From Chthoniobacterales bacterium (GTDB lineage Bacteria > Verrucomicrobiota > Verrucomicrobiia > Chthoniobacterales > UBA6821), in contig JAIEQF010000023.1 of the NCBI GenBank assembly GCA_019747895.1, positions 1 to 53,208 on the forward strand: a stretch of DNA of 53,208 nucleotides, in the 5' to 3' direction. This document shows positions 34,552-41,934 of the stretch, piece after piece. Numbering within the stretch: the stretch's first letter is position 1; each line of letters starts with the position of its first letter. The notes beneath the pieces were generated by a model. That model had not been told where the DNA came from. It was given only the letters and a program-made list of their open reading frames with translations, and ran no database searches. The position numbers and the translations under genes are program-made.

Positions 34552-35865
34552 ATGACTATCGAAGAACTAATCAGAAGGGAGTTTCTCTATCATGGTGTGC
34601 GTTCAGCGTCGCAGCTTGCTACTGAGTTGCAGATTTCCCAGCCGACGCTTTCTAGAAAACTTTCCAAGATGGGAGACTCTCTTCTTCGTATTGGTAAAGG
34701 AAAATCTGTTCTCTACGCACTCAAAAGAACGGTTGATTCTTTTGGTTCTTCATGGCCAATTTTTGAAATTCAAGAAAGTGGAAAACACCAACAGATCGGA
34801 CAATTGACGGCATTGCATGCCAAAAAATGGCATATTGAGACGGATTGGCATTCACTAAAAGGAGATGACTTTCGGAATGGTATCTTTCCTGGTGTCCCCT
34901 GGTTTTTAGACGATGTGAGGCCTCAAGGTTTTTTGGGAAGAGCTTTTGCAAGAACTCATGGGCCATCGATGGGGCTTCAAGGAGATCCTTCACGATGGCC
35001 CAGTGATGCCATTCTCGAGGTCTTTCTTCGTTTTGGAAGCGATCTCCCTGGAGCTTTTGTAGTGGGGGAAGAAGCCTTGGCTATGGCGCTCAAAACTTCT
35101 CATGAAGTCTCGCCCGTTCTTTATGAACAACGGGCTTCTGAATATTTGCGTCTTGCTGATGCTGCTATGGGGGGCTTTTTGCCTGGCTCTTCAGCTGGTG
35201 GAGAGCAACCAAAATTTACAGCGCTGGTAGAAGAGGAAGGGGGTTCCTTACGACATGTCATGGTAAAATTTTCAGGAAGTAAAGAGCGGCCTGAAGAGGA
35301 ACGCTGGGCTGATCTCTTGGCCGCAGAACAGATTGCTTTTACCCTCTTGGCAGAAGAAGGATTAGCTGTAGGAAAAGCAACCGTGATGGATATCGATGGA
35401 CGGCGCTTTCTTACAATCGACCGCTTTGATCGAGTGGGGCCTGGTGGACGGCGCGCAATGGTATCGCTTTTAGCGCTCGACAGCGCTTTTTTTGGACAAG
35501 CCTATACGTCTTGGAATGATGCCGCCGATCGTTTGGAAAAAGCAGCTTGGATTTCACCGGAGGATGCTTCGCTCATACGCTTGCTCTGGCACTTTGGTTC
35601 ACTCATTGGAAATAATGATATGCACTATGGAAACCTCAGTTTTTTGATTCAAAAAAATATTCCGCTCACGCTTGCTCCAAGTTACGACATGCTTCCTATG
35701 GCCCTTCGACCTAGTCTTCAAGGTCAACTGTCCTCGACCATGAATCGAGAACATCACGCTGATTGTCCTCATCGTGCGCTAGAACTAGCAGAATGTTTTT
35801 GGGAGCGTGTTGCAGCATCACCACTTATTTCAGAAGGATTCCGTAAAATTTGTTGCAGCCGCTAA
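34552..35865 (+). CDS. HipA-family kinase with N-terminal winged helix (YjjJ type)
   Basis: A 437-residue protein. Residues 1-65 form a winged helix-turn-helix (IRREFLYHGVRSASQLATEL, QISQPTLSRKLSKMG). The rest is a HipA-like serine/threonine kinase: GSSAGGEQPKFTAL (glycine-rich loop with the usual regulatory serine), VMVKFSGS, RRFLTIDRFDRVG, the catalytic IGNNDMHYGNLS and metal-binding APSYDMLPM. This arrangement, with its own DNA-binding domain and no separate HipB gene, is that of E. coli YjjJ (HipH). Length matches. It likely acts as a self-contained toxin/regulator; the phosphorylated target is unknown. Confidence 0.85.
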   Translation: MTIEELIRREFLYHGVRSASQLATELQISQPTLSRKLSKMGDSLLRIGKGKSVLYALKRTVDSFGSSWPIFEIQESGKHQQIGQLTALHAKKWHIETDWHSLKGDDFRNGIFPGVPWFLDDVRPQGFLGRAFARTHGPSMGLQGDPSRWPSDAILEVFLRFGSDLPGAFVVGEEALAMALKTSHEVSPVLYEQRASEYLRLADAAMGGFLPGSSAGGEQPKFTALVEEEGGSLRHVMVKFSGSKERPEEERWADLLAAEQIAFTLLAEEGLAVGKATVMDIDGRRFLTIDRFDRVGPGGRRAMVSLLALDSAFFGQAYTSWNDAADRLEKAAWISPEDASLIRLLWHFGSLIGNNDMHYGNLSFLIQKNIPLTLAPSYDMLPMALRPSLQGQLSSTMNREHHADCPHRALELAECFWERVAASPLISEGFRKICCSR

Positions 35866-35938
35866 TCTTAAAATTATATGACGGAAAAAGGTGGCATCAT
35901 TTTAAAAAAGTGATAGTCTCTATAGCCTTTCATCATTA

Positions 35939-36022
35939 GCCGGCGTGGCGGAACTGGCAGACGCGCTAGACTCAAAATCTGGTATCCGCAAGGGTGTGTG
36001 GGTTCGAGCCCCTCCGCCGGTA
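35939..36022 (+). tRNA. tRNA-Leu (anticodon CAA)
   Basis: An 84-nt type II tRNA. Acceptor GCCGGCG pairs with CGCCGGT. Anticodon arm CTAGA-CTCAAAA-TCTGG gives CAA. The long variable arm is TATCCGCAAGGGTG-like and the T arm is built round GGTTCGAGCC. No CCA is encoded. Confidence 0.97.
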
Positions 36023-36112
36023 ATATCATTGCAAAGCAATGACAGTTTGAGTTAAGAACAATCAGAAAAAATATTTTTCATATTTCAGAATTAAGTATCG
36101 CTATCTCTTAAA

Positions 36113-36283
36113 CGTCATTCCAGCGAACGCTGGAATCCAGCGACTGTTTAAACAAGTTTTGGAGAATAGCTATCAAAAAATTCTAAAAATTTGTTTTAAA
36201 GAACAAGAGATGAAACTTTACTTTGTGAGATCATCAATTTTATATCCACATTCTCCTGGATTCCAGCGTCCGCTGGAATGACG
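36113..36283. repeat. Mirrored GTCATTCC palindromes flanking 115 bp upstream of the PBP gene
   Basis: CGTCATTCCAGCGAACGCTG (36113-36132, continuing to 36140) is mirrored by CAGCGTCCGCTGGAATGACG (36264-36283, beginning at 36256). Each arm is itself a hairpin. The right arm contains an ATG (36278) in frame with the PBP gene, which would give a repeat-encoded extension. Confidence 0.8.
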
Positions 36284-36310
36284 GGAAGGAGTATATTTTA
36301 CGATCCAGCC

Positions 36311-38830
36311 ATGAACCACTACAGTTGGGAACAACCCGAAAAGAAGCCATGGTACTGGCGCTGGTGGTTTCTGACGCTTGTCTTTCTTCTCTTCTTGGGC
36401 TGCTTGGGAGGGTTCTTAGGCTACGCTTACCTCTATTATGAATTCGGAGCAGAGGCTCAAGAATTTAATCTTTCCAAATTAGAAAAAATGGAAGTGGCGA
36501 GTGTTATCTATGATCGTCATGGAGTGGAGATCGGAAAAATTTTTATTCTCAATCGTCTTCCGATTCCTTATTCCGAAATTCCGAAGAGCATGGTTCAGGC
36601 TGTTGTTGCCGAAGAAGACAATCGTTTTTTTGAACATCATGGTGTCGATTATTGGGGAATCCTTCGCGCTGCCATTAGTAATTATCGCCAGGGAAGGATC
36701 AAACAAGGGGCGAGTACGGTGACGCAACAATTGGCGCGCAATTCTTTTGACCTTCGAGAGCGAAGTTTTCAGCGCAAATTTGTAGAGATGTTCCTAGCCG
36801 AGCGGATCGAGCGCTCTCTCTCCAAAGAAAAAATCATGGAGCTCTACCTCAACCGAATCTACTTCGGGAGTGGTTTCTATGGGGTGGAAGCGGCTGCCAT
36901 GGGGTATTTTGGAAAACATGCTCGTGAACTTTCCGTAGATGAGTGTGCGTTGTTAGCAGGGTTGTTGAAGAGTCCCAATGCTCTCTCTCCTTGGAATAAT
37001 CCTAAGGGGGCAACCAACGTGCGCAATTTTGTGTTGCAGCGCATGAAAGAACTCCACTTCATCACGGCTCCTGAATTAAAACATGACATGGTTGCTCCGT
37101 TGGGTGTTCAAAAGCGCATGAATCCTTTCAAGGCCTCTTACGCGCTTGACTATGTTCGTCAACAGACCATTGCTGCTCTCGGCTTTCAGCAAGCGATGAA
37201 CGGAGGTGTACGTATTGATACGACTTTTGATTCTAAATTGCAAAAAATTGCTGAGGAGTCCCTCTCCAAGGAGCTAGAAAAAATAGAGAAGACTTCCGGC
37301 TATCACCACGAAACCTACAACGACTATCATTTAAAAAATCGCCAACTTGAAGAAAAAGTGGCGAGGGGTGAATTTCTGAACTTTCCAGCGCCGAATTATT
37401 TGCAAGGTGCCGTGCTCACCATTGACAATGAAACAGGAGGAATTCTGGCACTGGTTGGCGGACGTGATTTCACCCATAGTGAATACAATCGCGCTCTTCA
37501 AGGGCGTCGTCCTCCGGGGACGCTCTTTACCCCTTTTGTAGCAGCAGCAGCCTATAGCAAAGGAATTTTCCCTGGAACTTCCGTAGATGACTCCTGCATC
37601 GATAATCACTATGTCATGATTGGTGGAGAGACCGGAATTTTGGGAGAGTGGGGCGTGGAGCGGCCTGATAACAGCTACGAAGGCCCCATGACGTCGCAGG
37701 AAGCCGTGATACGTGGTAAGAATGCTGCGGTGGTGCGCTTGGGATTCATGACGGGAACAGATGCAGTGCAATCGTTGGCGAAAAAAGCAGGGATTCACGC
37801 ACCAGTGCGAGATGTTGCTAATGCTTATTTAGGATCGAGTGAAATGGGGCTCGATGATTTGACATTAGCTTTTTCGACTTTTCCAGGAAAGGGAACTCGT
37901 CCTGATCATCTTTTTGCGATTACGAAAATTACAGATAATGACGGGAAGGTTATTTTTGAAACACCACCGAAACGTGTGGATGTCATTTCGCCTGAGGTGG
38001 CTTTTCAAACACATGCGATTTTAGATGAGGCGTTGCACAAAACCGATGCTGCTGAGGTCGCCCAAGCTGCTCTCTCCTCGTTTCCATCAGGCGGGAAGAG
38101 TGGTACAGCCTACGATTTCACAGATGTCTGGTTTGCCGGTTATTCAAGTGCTGTCACCTGCGGTGTCTGGATTGGTTTTGATAAACCCCAAAAAATTTAT
38201 CGTGGGGCTTTTGGAAAAGATCTAGCGTTGCCTATTTGGGCTTCGGTGATGAATGCCTCGCTGGAAAACTTTGCTCCTGATCCCATCAAGCCGCCAGCAA
38301 CGCTTCATTCTGTCGAGGTTTGTCGAAACTCGGGATTGTTGCCAGCTGCAGACTGTAAGAAAAAAGACAATGGAACAATAACGCTCTATGCCACAGCCTC
38401 AGAAATTCCTACGATTGAGTGTGACCTTCACGGATCAGGCGTGCGTGCTCAAGAAAAATCGGAAGAAGAGGCAGAGTGGCCACGAGCCGTTACGGCTGTT
38501 GATCTCAGTAGTGTCGCGCCGATTATTGTCACTGCGCCAACGCTCTTGAAAGACTTGCCCAAGCCCGTTGGAGAGGGGAGTGTTGATTTTATCATGAAGG
38601 GTGATGAAAAAATTCAAGTACAGAAGGCGATTCCTATAAGTGTTCAAAAGGCAATTCCAGCAGGAAATAAGTTCAAAAAAATAAATAGTGATACGACGAG
38701 TAATCCTTTGCCAGAGAAAAAAGAACTCGAGGTTCGTCGAGCGGAACCAGTTGCTCCGAGTAGCCCATCTGCAGAAGCCCATGGATTGCCACTTCCCAAG
38801 CCGAAGCCGGTAAATTTTTGGGAGGAGTAG
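36311..38830 (+). CDS. Class A penicillin-binding protein with degenerate transpeptidase site
   Basis: An 839-residue bitopic membrane protein. A single membrane segment is at about 20-45 (FLTLVFLLFLGCLGGFLGYAY). The GT51 glycosyltransferase domain is intact: VVAEEDNRFFEHHGVD, GASTVTQQLARN, RKFVEMFLAERIERSLSK, LNRIYFGSGFYGVEAAA. In the transpeptidase domain the SxxK box reads TLFT (404-407), so the nucleophile Ser and base Lys are both Thr; the SxN box reads GKN (469-471); KSGT (596-599) remains. It should still polymerise glycan but not cross-link by the usual mechanism. The tail is Pro-rich. The ATG at 36311 was preferred over a repeat-derived one at 36278. Confidence 0.88.
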   Translation: MNHYSWEQPEKKPWYWRWWFLTLVFLLFLGCLGGFLGYAYLYYEFGAEAQEFNLSKLEKMEVASVIYDRHGVEIGKIFILNRLPIPYSEIPKSMVQAVVAEEDNRFFEHHGVDYWGILRAAISNYRQGRIKQGASTVTQQLARNSFDLRERSFQRKFVEMFLAERIERSLSKEKIMELYLNRIYFGSGFYGVEAAAMGYFGKHARELSVDECALLAGLLKSPNALSPWNNPKGATNVRNFVLQRMKELHFITAPELKHDMVAPLGVQKRMNPFKASYALDYVRQQTIAALGFQQAMNGGVRIDTTFDSKLQKIAEESLSKELEKIEKTSGYHHETYNDYHLKNRQLEEKVARGEFLNFPAPNYLQGAVLTIDNETGGILALVGGRDFTHSEYNRALQGRRPPGTLFTPFVAAAAYSKGIFPGTSVDDSCIDNHYVMIGGETGILGEWGVERPDNSYEGPMTSQEAVIRGKNAAVVRLGFMTGTDAVQSLAKKAGIHAPVRDVANAYLGSSEMGLDDLTLAFSTFPGKGTRPDHLFAITKITDNDGKVIFETPPKRVDVISPEVAFQTHAILDEALHKTDAAEVAQAALSSFPSGGKSGTAYDFTDVWFAGYSSAVTCGVWIGFDKPQKIYRGAFGKDLALPIWASVMNASLENFAPDPIKPPATLHSVEVCRNSGLLPAADCKKKDNGTITLYATASEIPTIECDLHGSGVRAQEKSEEEAEWPRAVTAVDLSSVAPIIVTAPTLLKDLPKPVGEGSVDFIMKGDEKIQVQKAIPISVQKAIPAGNKFKKINSDTTSNPLPEKKELEVRRAEPVAPSSPSAEAHGLPLPKPKPVNFWEE

Positions 38831-38951
38831 CGACAAAAGAACACAAAATTTCTAACACTACCATACTGCGAGTTTTTTCTTTGTGCTCTTTGTGTTGTTT
38901 TGTGGCTATTCTCTTCTTTATCTTATTTTTCTTTGTGGCTATTTTTTTCCT
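38828..38951. repeat. CACAAAG-family module between the PBP gene and gpmA
   Basis: TAGCGACAAAAGAACACAAA at 38828-38847 is mirrored by TTTGTGTTGTTTTGTGGCTA near 38888-38907, followed by further T-rich TTTGTGGCTATTTTTTTCC up to the gpmA ATG. It overlaps the last base pairs of the PBP stop region. No gene is seen. Confidence 0.65.
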
Positions 38952-39704
38952 ATGTATCAACTCGTTCTTATTCGTCATGGTGAAAGTCTTTGGAATCGCG
39001 AAAATCGTTTTACCGGTTGGACCGATGTCGATCTTACAGAAAAAGGAAGTGCCGAGGCAAAAGCCGCTGGCGAGTTGTTGAAGAAAGAAGGCTTCCAATT
39101 TGATGTCGCTTTTGTTTCCGTTTTGAAACGAGCGCTCAAGACGCTCTGGATGGTGCTCGACGAGCTTGATGAGCTTTGGATTCCAGTAGAACGTTCTTGG
39201 AGGCTCAATGAGCGTCATTATGGATCGTTACAAGGACTCAATAAGTCGGAGACCGCAGCGAAGTTTGGTGAAGAGCAGGTCTTGATCTGGCGGCGCAGTT
39301 ACAATGTTGCTCCAGCTCCCCTCGAGCCTTCCGATGAACGTTGGCCAGGACACGACTCTCGTTATGCTGAGGTTCCGCAAAAAGATCTTCCAGCAACCGA
39401 GTGCCTAAAAGATACCGTGGCCCGAGTCCTTCCGTACTGGAATGAGAAAATGGTTCCTGTCATTCGCCAAGGAAAAAAAGTCCTGATGGTGGCTCATGGA
39501 AATACAATTCGTGCTTTGATGAAACATCTCGACCAACTTTCCGAAGAAGAAATTTTGCACACCAATATTCCTACAGGCATTCCGTTGGTCTATGAGCTTG
39601 ATCAAGATTTAAAGCCACTCCGACATTATTATCTCGGCGACCAAGAAAAAATCGCTGCTGCGATGCATGCCGTCGCTTCTCAGGGAAAAGCGGAAAAGAA
39701 ATAG
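38952..39704 (+). CDS. gpmA: 2,3-bisphosphoglycerate-dependent phosphoglycerate mutase
   Basis: A 250-residue glycolytic/gluconeogenic enzyme interconverting 3- and 2-phosphoglycerate. RHGES with the phosphorylated His in [20 protein letters not shown], then [18 protein letters not shown], and the second catalytic His in [16 protein letters not shown]-terminal [13 protein letters not shown] is a standard family block. The start at 38952 ([11 protein letters not shown]) matches the family; the upstream frame is T-rich repeat. Length is normal for the cofactor-dependent tetrameric type. Confidence 0.95.
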   Translation: MYQLVLIRHGESLWNRENRFTGWTDVDLTEKGSAEAKAAGELLKKEGFQFDVAFVSVLKRALKTLWMVLDELDELWIPVERSWRLNERHYGSLQGLNKSETAAKFGEEQVLIWRRSYNVAPAPLEPSDERWPGHDSRYAEVPQKDLPATECLKDTVARVLPYWNEKMVPVIRQGKKVLMVAHGNTIRALMKHLDQLSEEEILHTNIPTGIPLVYELDQDLKPLRHYYLGDQEKIAAAMHAVASQGKAEKK

Positions 39705-39738
39705 CTTGATAGCGGTATCTATTCAGAAGACTGGATTG

Positions 39739-39904
39739 TATAGTCAAATTACTTAGAACTTACAAGCAATTGACTTGTCCTTTTTAGGAAAAGACTGCGT
39801 TCTCATCCCGTCACGTTATCGTTTAGATAGCGCTGGGTCTTCGGCCTGGCCTTTTCTAAAAATTCCTGCGTTCTTCCCTGTGATTTCTAAGTAATTTGAC
39901 TGTA
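39739..39904. repeat. Family B MITE-like element, copy 3 (166 bp)
   Basis: It begins TATAGTCAAATTACTTAGAA and ends TTCTAAGTAATTTGACTGTA, with only a few differences from 19975-20140. The near identity of copies indicates recent spread. Confidence 0.9.
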
Positions 39905-39959
39905 CAAAAGAAAAAAATCTTATAACGAAAGTTTTGTTGAGAAGTTCAGAAGTTGAAAA

Positions 39960-40128
39960 GGATGGTTTCTTCTCAACAGCCGCGTTAGCGGCGCTCAACA
40001 GCTGCTTTATTCCTGCCTTTGCGGGAATGATGTAGCGGCTCAACATCTCAGCTTTCTACAAAAGCAGTTTTATAAAGCTCCTTCTTGACCAGGCACCTGA
40101 ACGATTACTAATACCCAGGAACAGATGA
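39960..40128. repeat. Family E element, copy 2, interrupted by a GTCATTCC-type palindrome
   Basis: In reverse complement it follows 31841-31957 from TCGTTCAG through ACTGCTTTTGTA and GAGCGCCGCTAACGCGG. Relative to that copy it carries an extra TATTCCTGCCTTTGCGGGAAT segment (40010-40031, written here without the last bases), so one repeat has entered another. It ends at the stop codon of the GspC-like gene. Confidence 0.65.
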
Positions 40129-40878
40129 TTCGTAATTACCAGTAGAGGCTCTAGGCTGATAACTGCTCGGTGGGCGGCCGCTTGGCGGCATGGCGCCAGG
40201 TTGATAGTTGCTTGGAGGATAGCCCGATGTTCCCGGATAACTGCCAGAGGAAGGTGGCGGGTAGTTGCTTGGCATTCCTTGTTGATAATTATTTTGGCTT
40301 CCTGATGGAGCAGAGATAGGCGGGCGACGAATGACTCTGCGATTGTTATAATTAGAAGACGGTAATCCTGGACTTTGCGAAGATGGCATGCGGCCTGCAC
40401 CAGGATAGGTTCCAGGATAGCGTGGTGTTGCTGGCAAGTGAGATCCGCTTTTGTTGTAAGGTGAAGTTGGACTTCCAGGTCTGGAGCCTTTTCCATTATT
40501 TTCAGCGAGATCAATATTGTTGATCACTCCTGTTTCTCCATTCACGCGAATGGTCGCTTTTAATTTATTAGGATCATCATCGTGAATGATATTGATCAAG
40601 GCCATTCCTTTGGTATTTGGTTTTTTGGTGAGGAGATCGCGGCTTTGGTCGTTGCGATCCATCACAAAAACTTGCTCTTCTCCGTCAAGTGTAATGATGC
40701 CTGTCAGCATGTAACGATCGGAGATGGGTGAAGAATCTTCTGCGGTAGCCAGGGAAAAAGGAGAATGTTGCAGCAGTGTTTGAAAGCTGGAAAGGTCTCG
40801 GGGTTTCATCCACGGTGGAGTGGGCTCTTCGGTGGAGGATGCCATGACGCTGGAAAGCAGCAGGAGCAATCCAAGCAT
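40108..40878 (-). CDS. Secreted/anchored low-complexity protein at the end of the secretion operon, possibly GspC-like
   Basis: A 256-residue protein. Start 40878 gives signal MLGLLLLLSSVMASS; an ATG at 40959 is in frame but adds residues encoded by a 7-bp array and a hairpin. Residues about 30-125 form a compact domain (RYMLTGIITLDGEEQVFVMD, DPNKLKATIRVNGETGV) reminiscent of the small beta domain of GspC or PilP that follows LxGI-x10-VFVMD. Residues about 130-256 are Pro/Ser/Gly/Tyr-rich with PSSNYQPG-type repeats. Assignment as GspC-like rests on position after gspM and this weak similarity, so treat as tentative. Confidence 0.5.
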   Translation of the reverse strand: MLGLLLLLSSVMASSTEEPTPPWMKPRDLSSFQTLLQHSPFSLATAEDSSPISDRYMLTGIITLDGEEQVFVMDRNDQSRDLLTKKPNTKGMALINIIHDDDPNKLKATIRVNGETGVINNIDLAENNGKGSRPGSPTSPYNKSGSHLPATPRYPGTYPGAGRMPSSQSPGLPSSNYNNRRVIRRPPISAPSGSQNNYQQGMPSNYPPPSSGSYPGTSGYPPSNYQPGAMPPSGRPPSSYQPRASTGNYESSVPGY

Positions 40879-40879
40879 A

Positions 40880-40907
40880 AATATTCGGCCAAAGGGCCGA
40901 ATATTTA
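40880..40907. repeat. Perfect 12-bp stem-loop before the GspC-like start
   Basis: AAATATTCGGCC (40880-40891) and GGCCGAATATTT (40896-40907) pair perfectly with a 4-base loop, one base upstream of the ATG at 40878. It would mask initiation or mark a processing point in the operon mRNA. Confidence 0.75.
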
Positions 40908-41392
40908 GTTCGCAGTTCGCAGTTCGCAGTTCGCAGTTATTAGTAGCTTGGCGGTTCATTACAAAAGCAAAATTATTCTATACAGGATGTAGACTGTTGA
41001 TGAGGCCATGAAGTACTTTCCACAGTATGTCAATATCACTTTCAACTTTCCTGACTTCTTCATGTTTCAGATAGCTTAATTTTTCAGCAATGATCATCTG
41101 TGTGTGGAGTTCTGCCAAGCTGCCTTTGGCAATATTCAAATGTTGAAGAAACTCTTTTTTGTGCCCTCGTGCTTGCCCTTCAGCAATGTTAGAAGCAACA
41201 GATATAACTGCTCGGCAAATTTGCATTCCTAAAGCAAATGTTTCTTCTTTCGGAAACTTTTTGACAAGACTATAAACATGTGGAGTAAGTTGTATTGCTT
41301 TCTGCCAAACGAGAAGATCTTTGTAATTCTTTTTCATATTGTGTGTCATTTTGTTGCTGCGAACTACGAACTGCCAACTGCGAACTAACTAC
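40906..41392. repeat. Mirrored 7-bp arrays enclosing the S23-type gene
   Basis: The left array (40906-40945) has AGTTCGC units repeated four times plus decayed ones. The right array (41355-41392) has GAACTGC/GAACTAC-type units, the inverse. Together they bound one complete small gene and nothing else. Confidence 0.85.
40978..41349 (-). CDS. S23-type four-helix-bundle protein
   Basis: A 123-residue protein of the four-helix-bundle family first seen as the product of 23S rRNA intervening sequences. YKDLLVWQKAIQLTPHVYSL, ICRAVISVASNIAEGQARGH and FLQHLNIAKGSLAELHTQM are the family blocks. The molecular role is not established; relatives occur as stand-alone cargo in many genomes and near diversity-generating elements. 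Here it interrupts the secretion operon between gspM and the GspC-like gene and is enclosed by mirrored 7-bp arrays, which suggests it arrived as a unit. Start 41349 (MTHNMKK) or 41337. Confidence 0.88.
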   Translation of the reverse strand: MTHNMKKNYKDLLVWQKAIQLTPHVYSLVKKFPKEETFALGMQICRAVISVASNIAEGQARGHKKEFLQHLNIAKGSLAELHTQMIIAEKLSYLKHEEVRKVESDIDILWKVLHGLINSLHPV

Positions 41393-41409
41393 CAACGGAA
41401 CGTTGGTAG

Positions 41410-41934
41410 TTACGGTAATTTAAAAAACTGTTTTAGTTCTAGTTCCATGATCACCTTAGTTGGTTCAGCATCACTCTTGATGATAAATTTGTCGATAGCG
41501 CGCCATGCTGTTGGATTTTGTAAAGCAAAGAGGAATTTGACCAGTCCTTCAAAAGGACCGTTGACTTTCGCTTGAACGCTAACGTAATCAGCGTTTTTGG
41601 AGGCATGAGAAGGGAGGAGATTTTCTTCGATGATCTTGAGATTGTCCTTCTCCGCTTCGTCTCGCTCGCATTTCAAAAGTTCAGAGCTTGCTTGATCGGG
41701 TGTCCAGATTGGCAGCGGATGCTGATGGATCCAGTTGTTAGCTGGCTCCAAGAGCTGCGCCAGTTCAATTGTGGTGCGCCCTTCTTCCAATGTTGATTTG
41801 GCTTTTTCAACTTCCAGTTGAAGTTGTTGACGCTTGCTCAGAAATATTTTTAAGCTCAAAAGATTGAGAGCTAAAAACACAGCACCACAAAGAATTAAAA
41901 AAAGAGTTTTTTCACTCGGAGCTAGTTTTCGCAT
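41410..41934 (-). CDS. gspM: GspM/PilO-like inner-membrane secretion protein
   Basis: A 174-residue bitopic protein. Short cytoplasmic N-terminus, membrane segment at about 10-30 (LFLILCGAVFLALNLLSLKI), coiled coil at about 32-60 (KRQQLQLEVEKAKSTLEEGR), then a ferredoxin-like periplasmic domain (VSVQAKVNGPFEGLVKFLFA). This is the GspM/PilO layout. It overlaps the GspL-like gene by 23 bp, supporting translational coupling and partnership in the inner-membrane platform of the secretion/pilus machine. Confidence 0.75.
   Translation of the reverse strand: MRKLAPSEKTLFLILCGAVFLALNLLSLKIFLSKRQQLQLEVEKAKSTLEEGRTTIELAQLLEPANNWIHQHPLPIWTPDQASSELLKCERDEAEKDNLKIIEENLLPSHASKNADYVSVQAKVNGPFEGLVKFLFALQNPTAWRAIDKFIIKSDAEPTKVIMELELKQFFKLP

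Noticed and set aside
40056-40514. A 152-codon minus-strand reading frame
   Set aside because: It overlaps the GspC-like gene in another frame over its Pro/Ser-rich repeats and runs into a family E repeat; no start context or family match.
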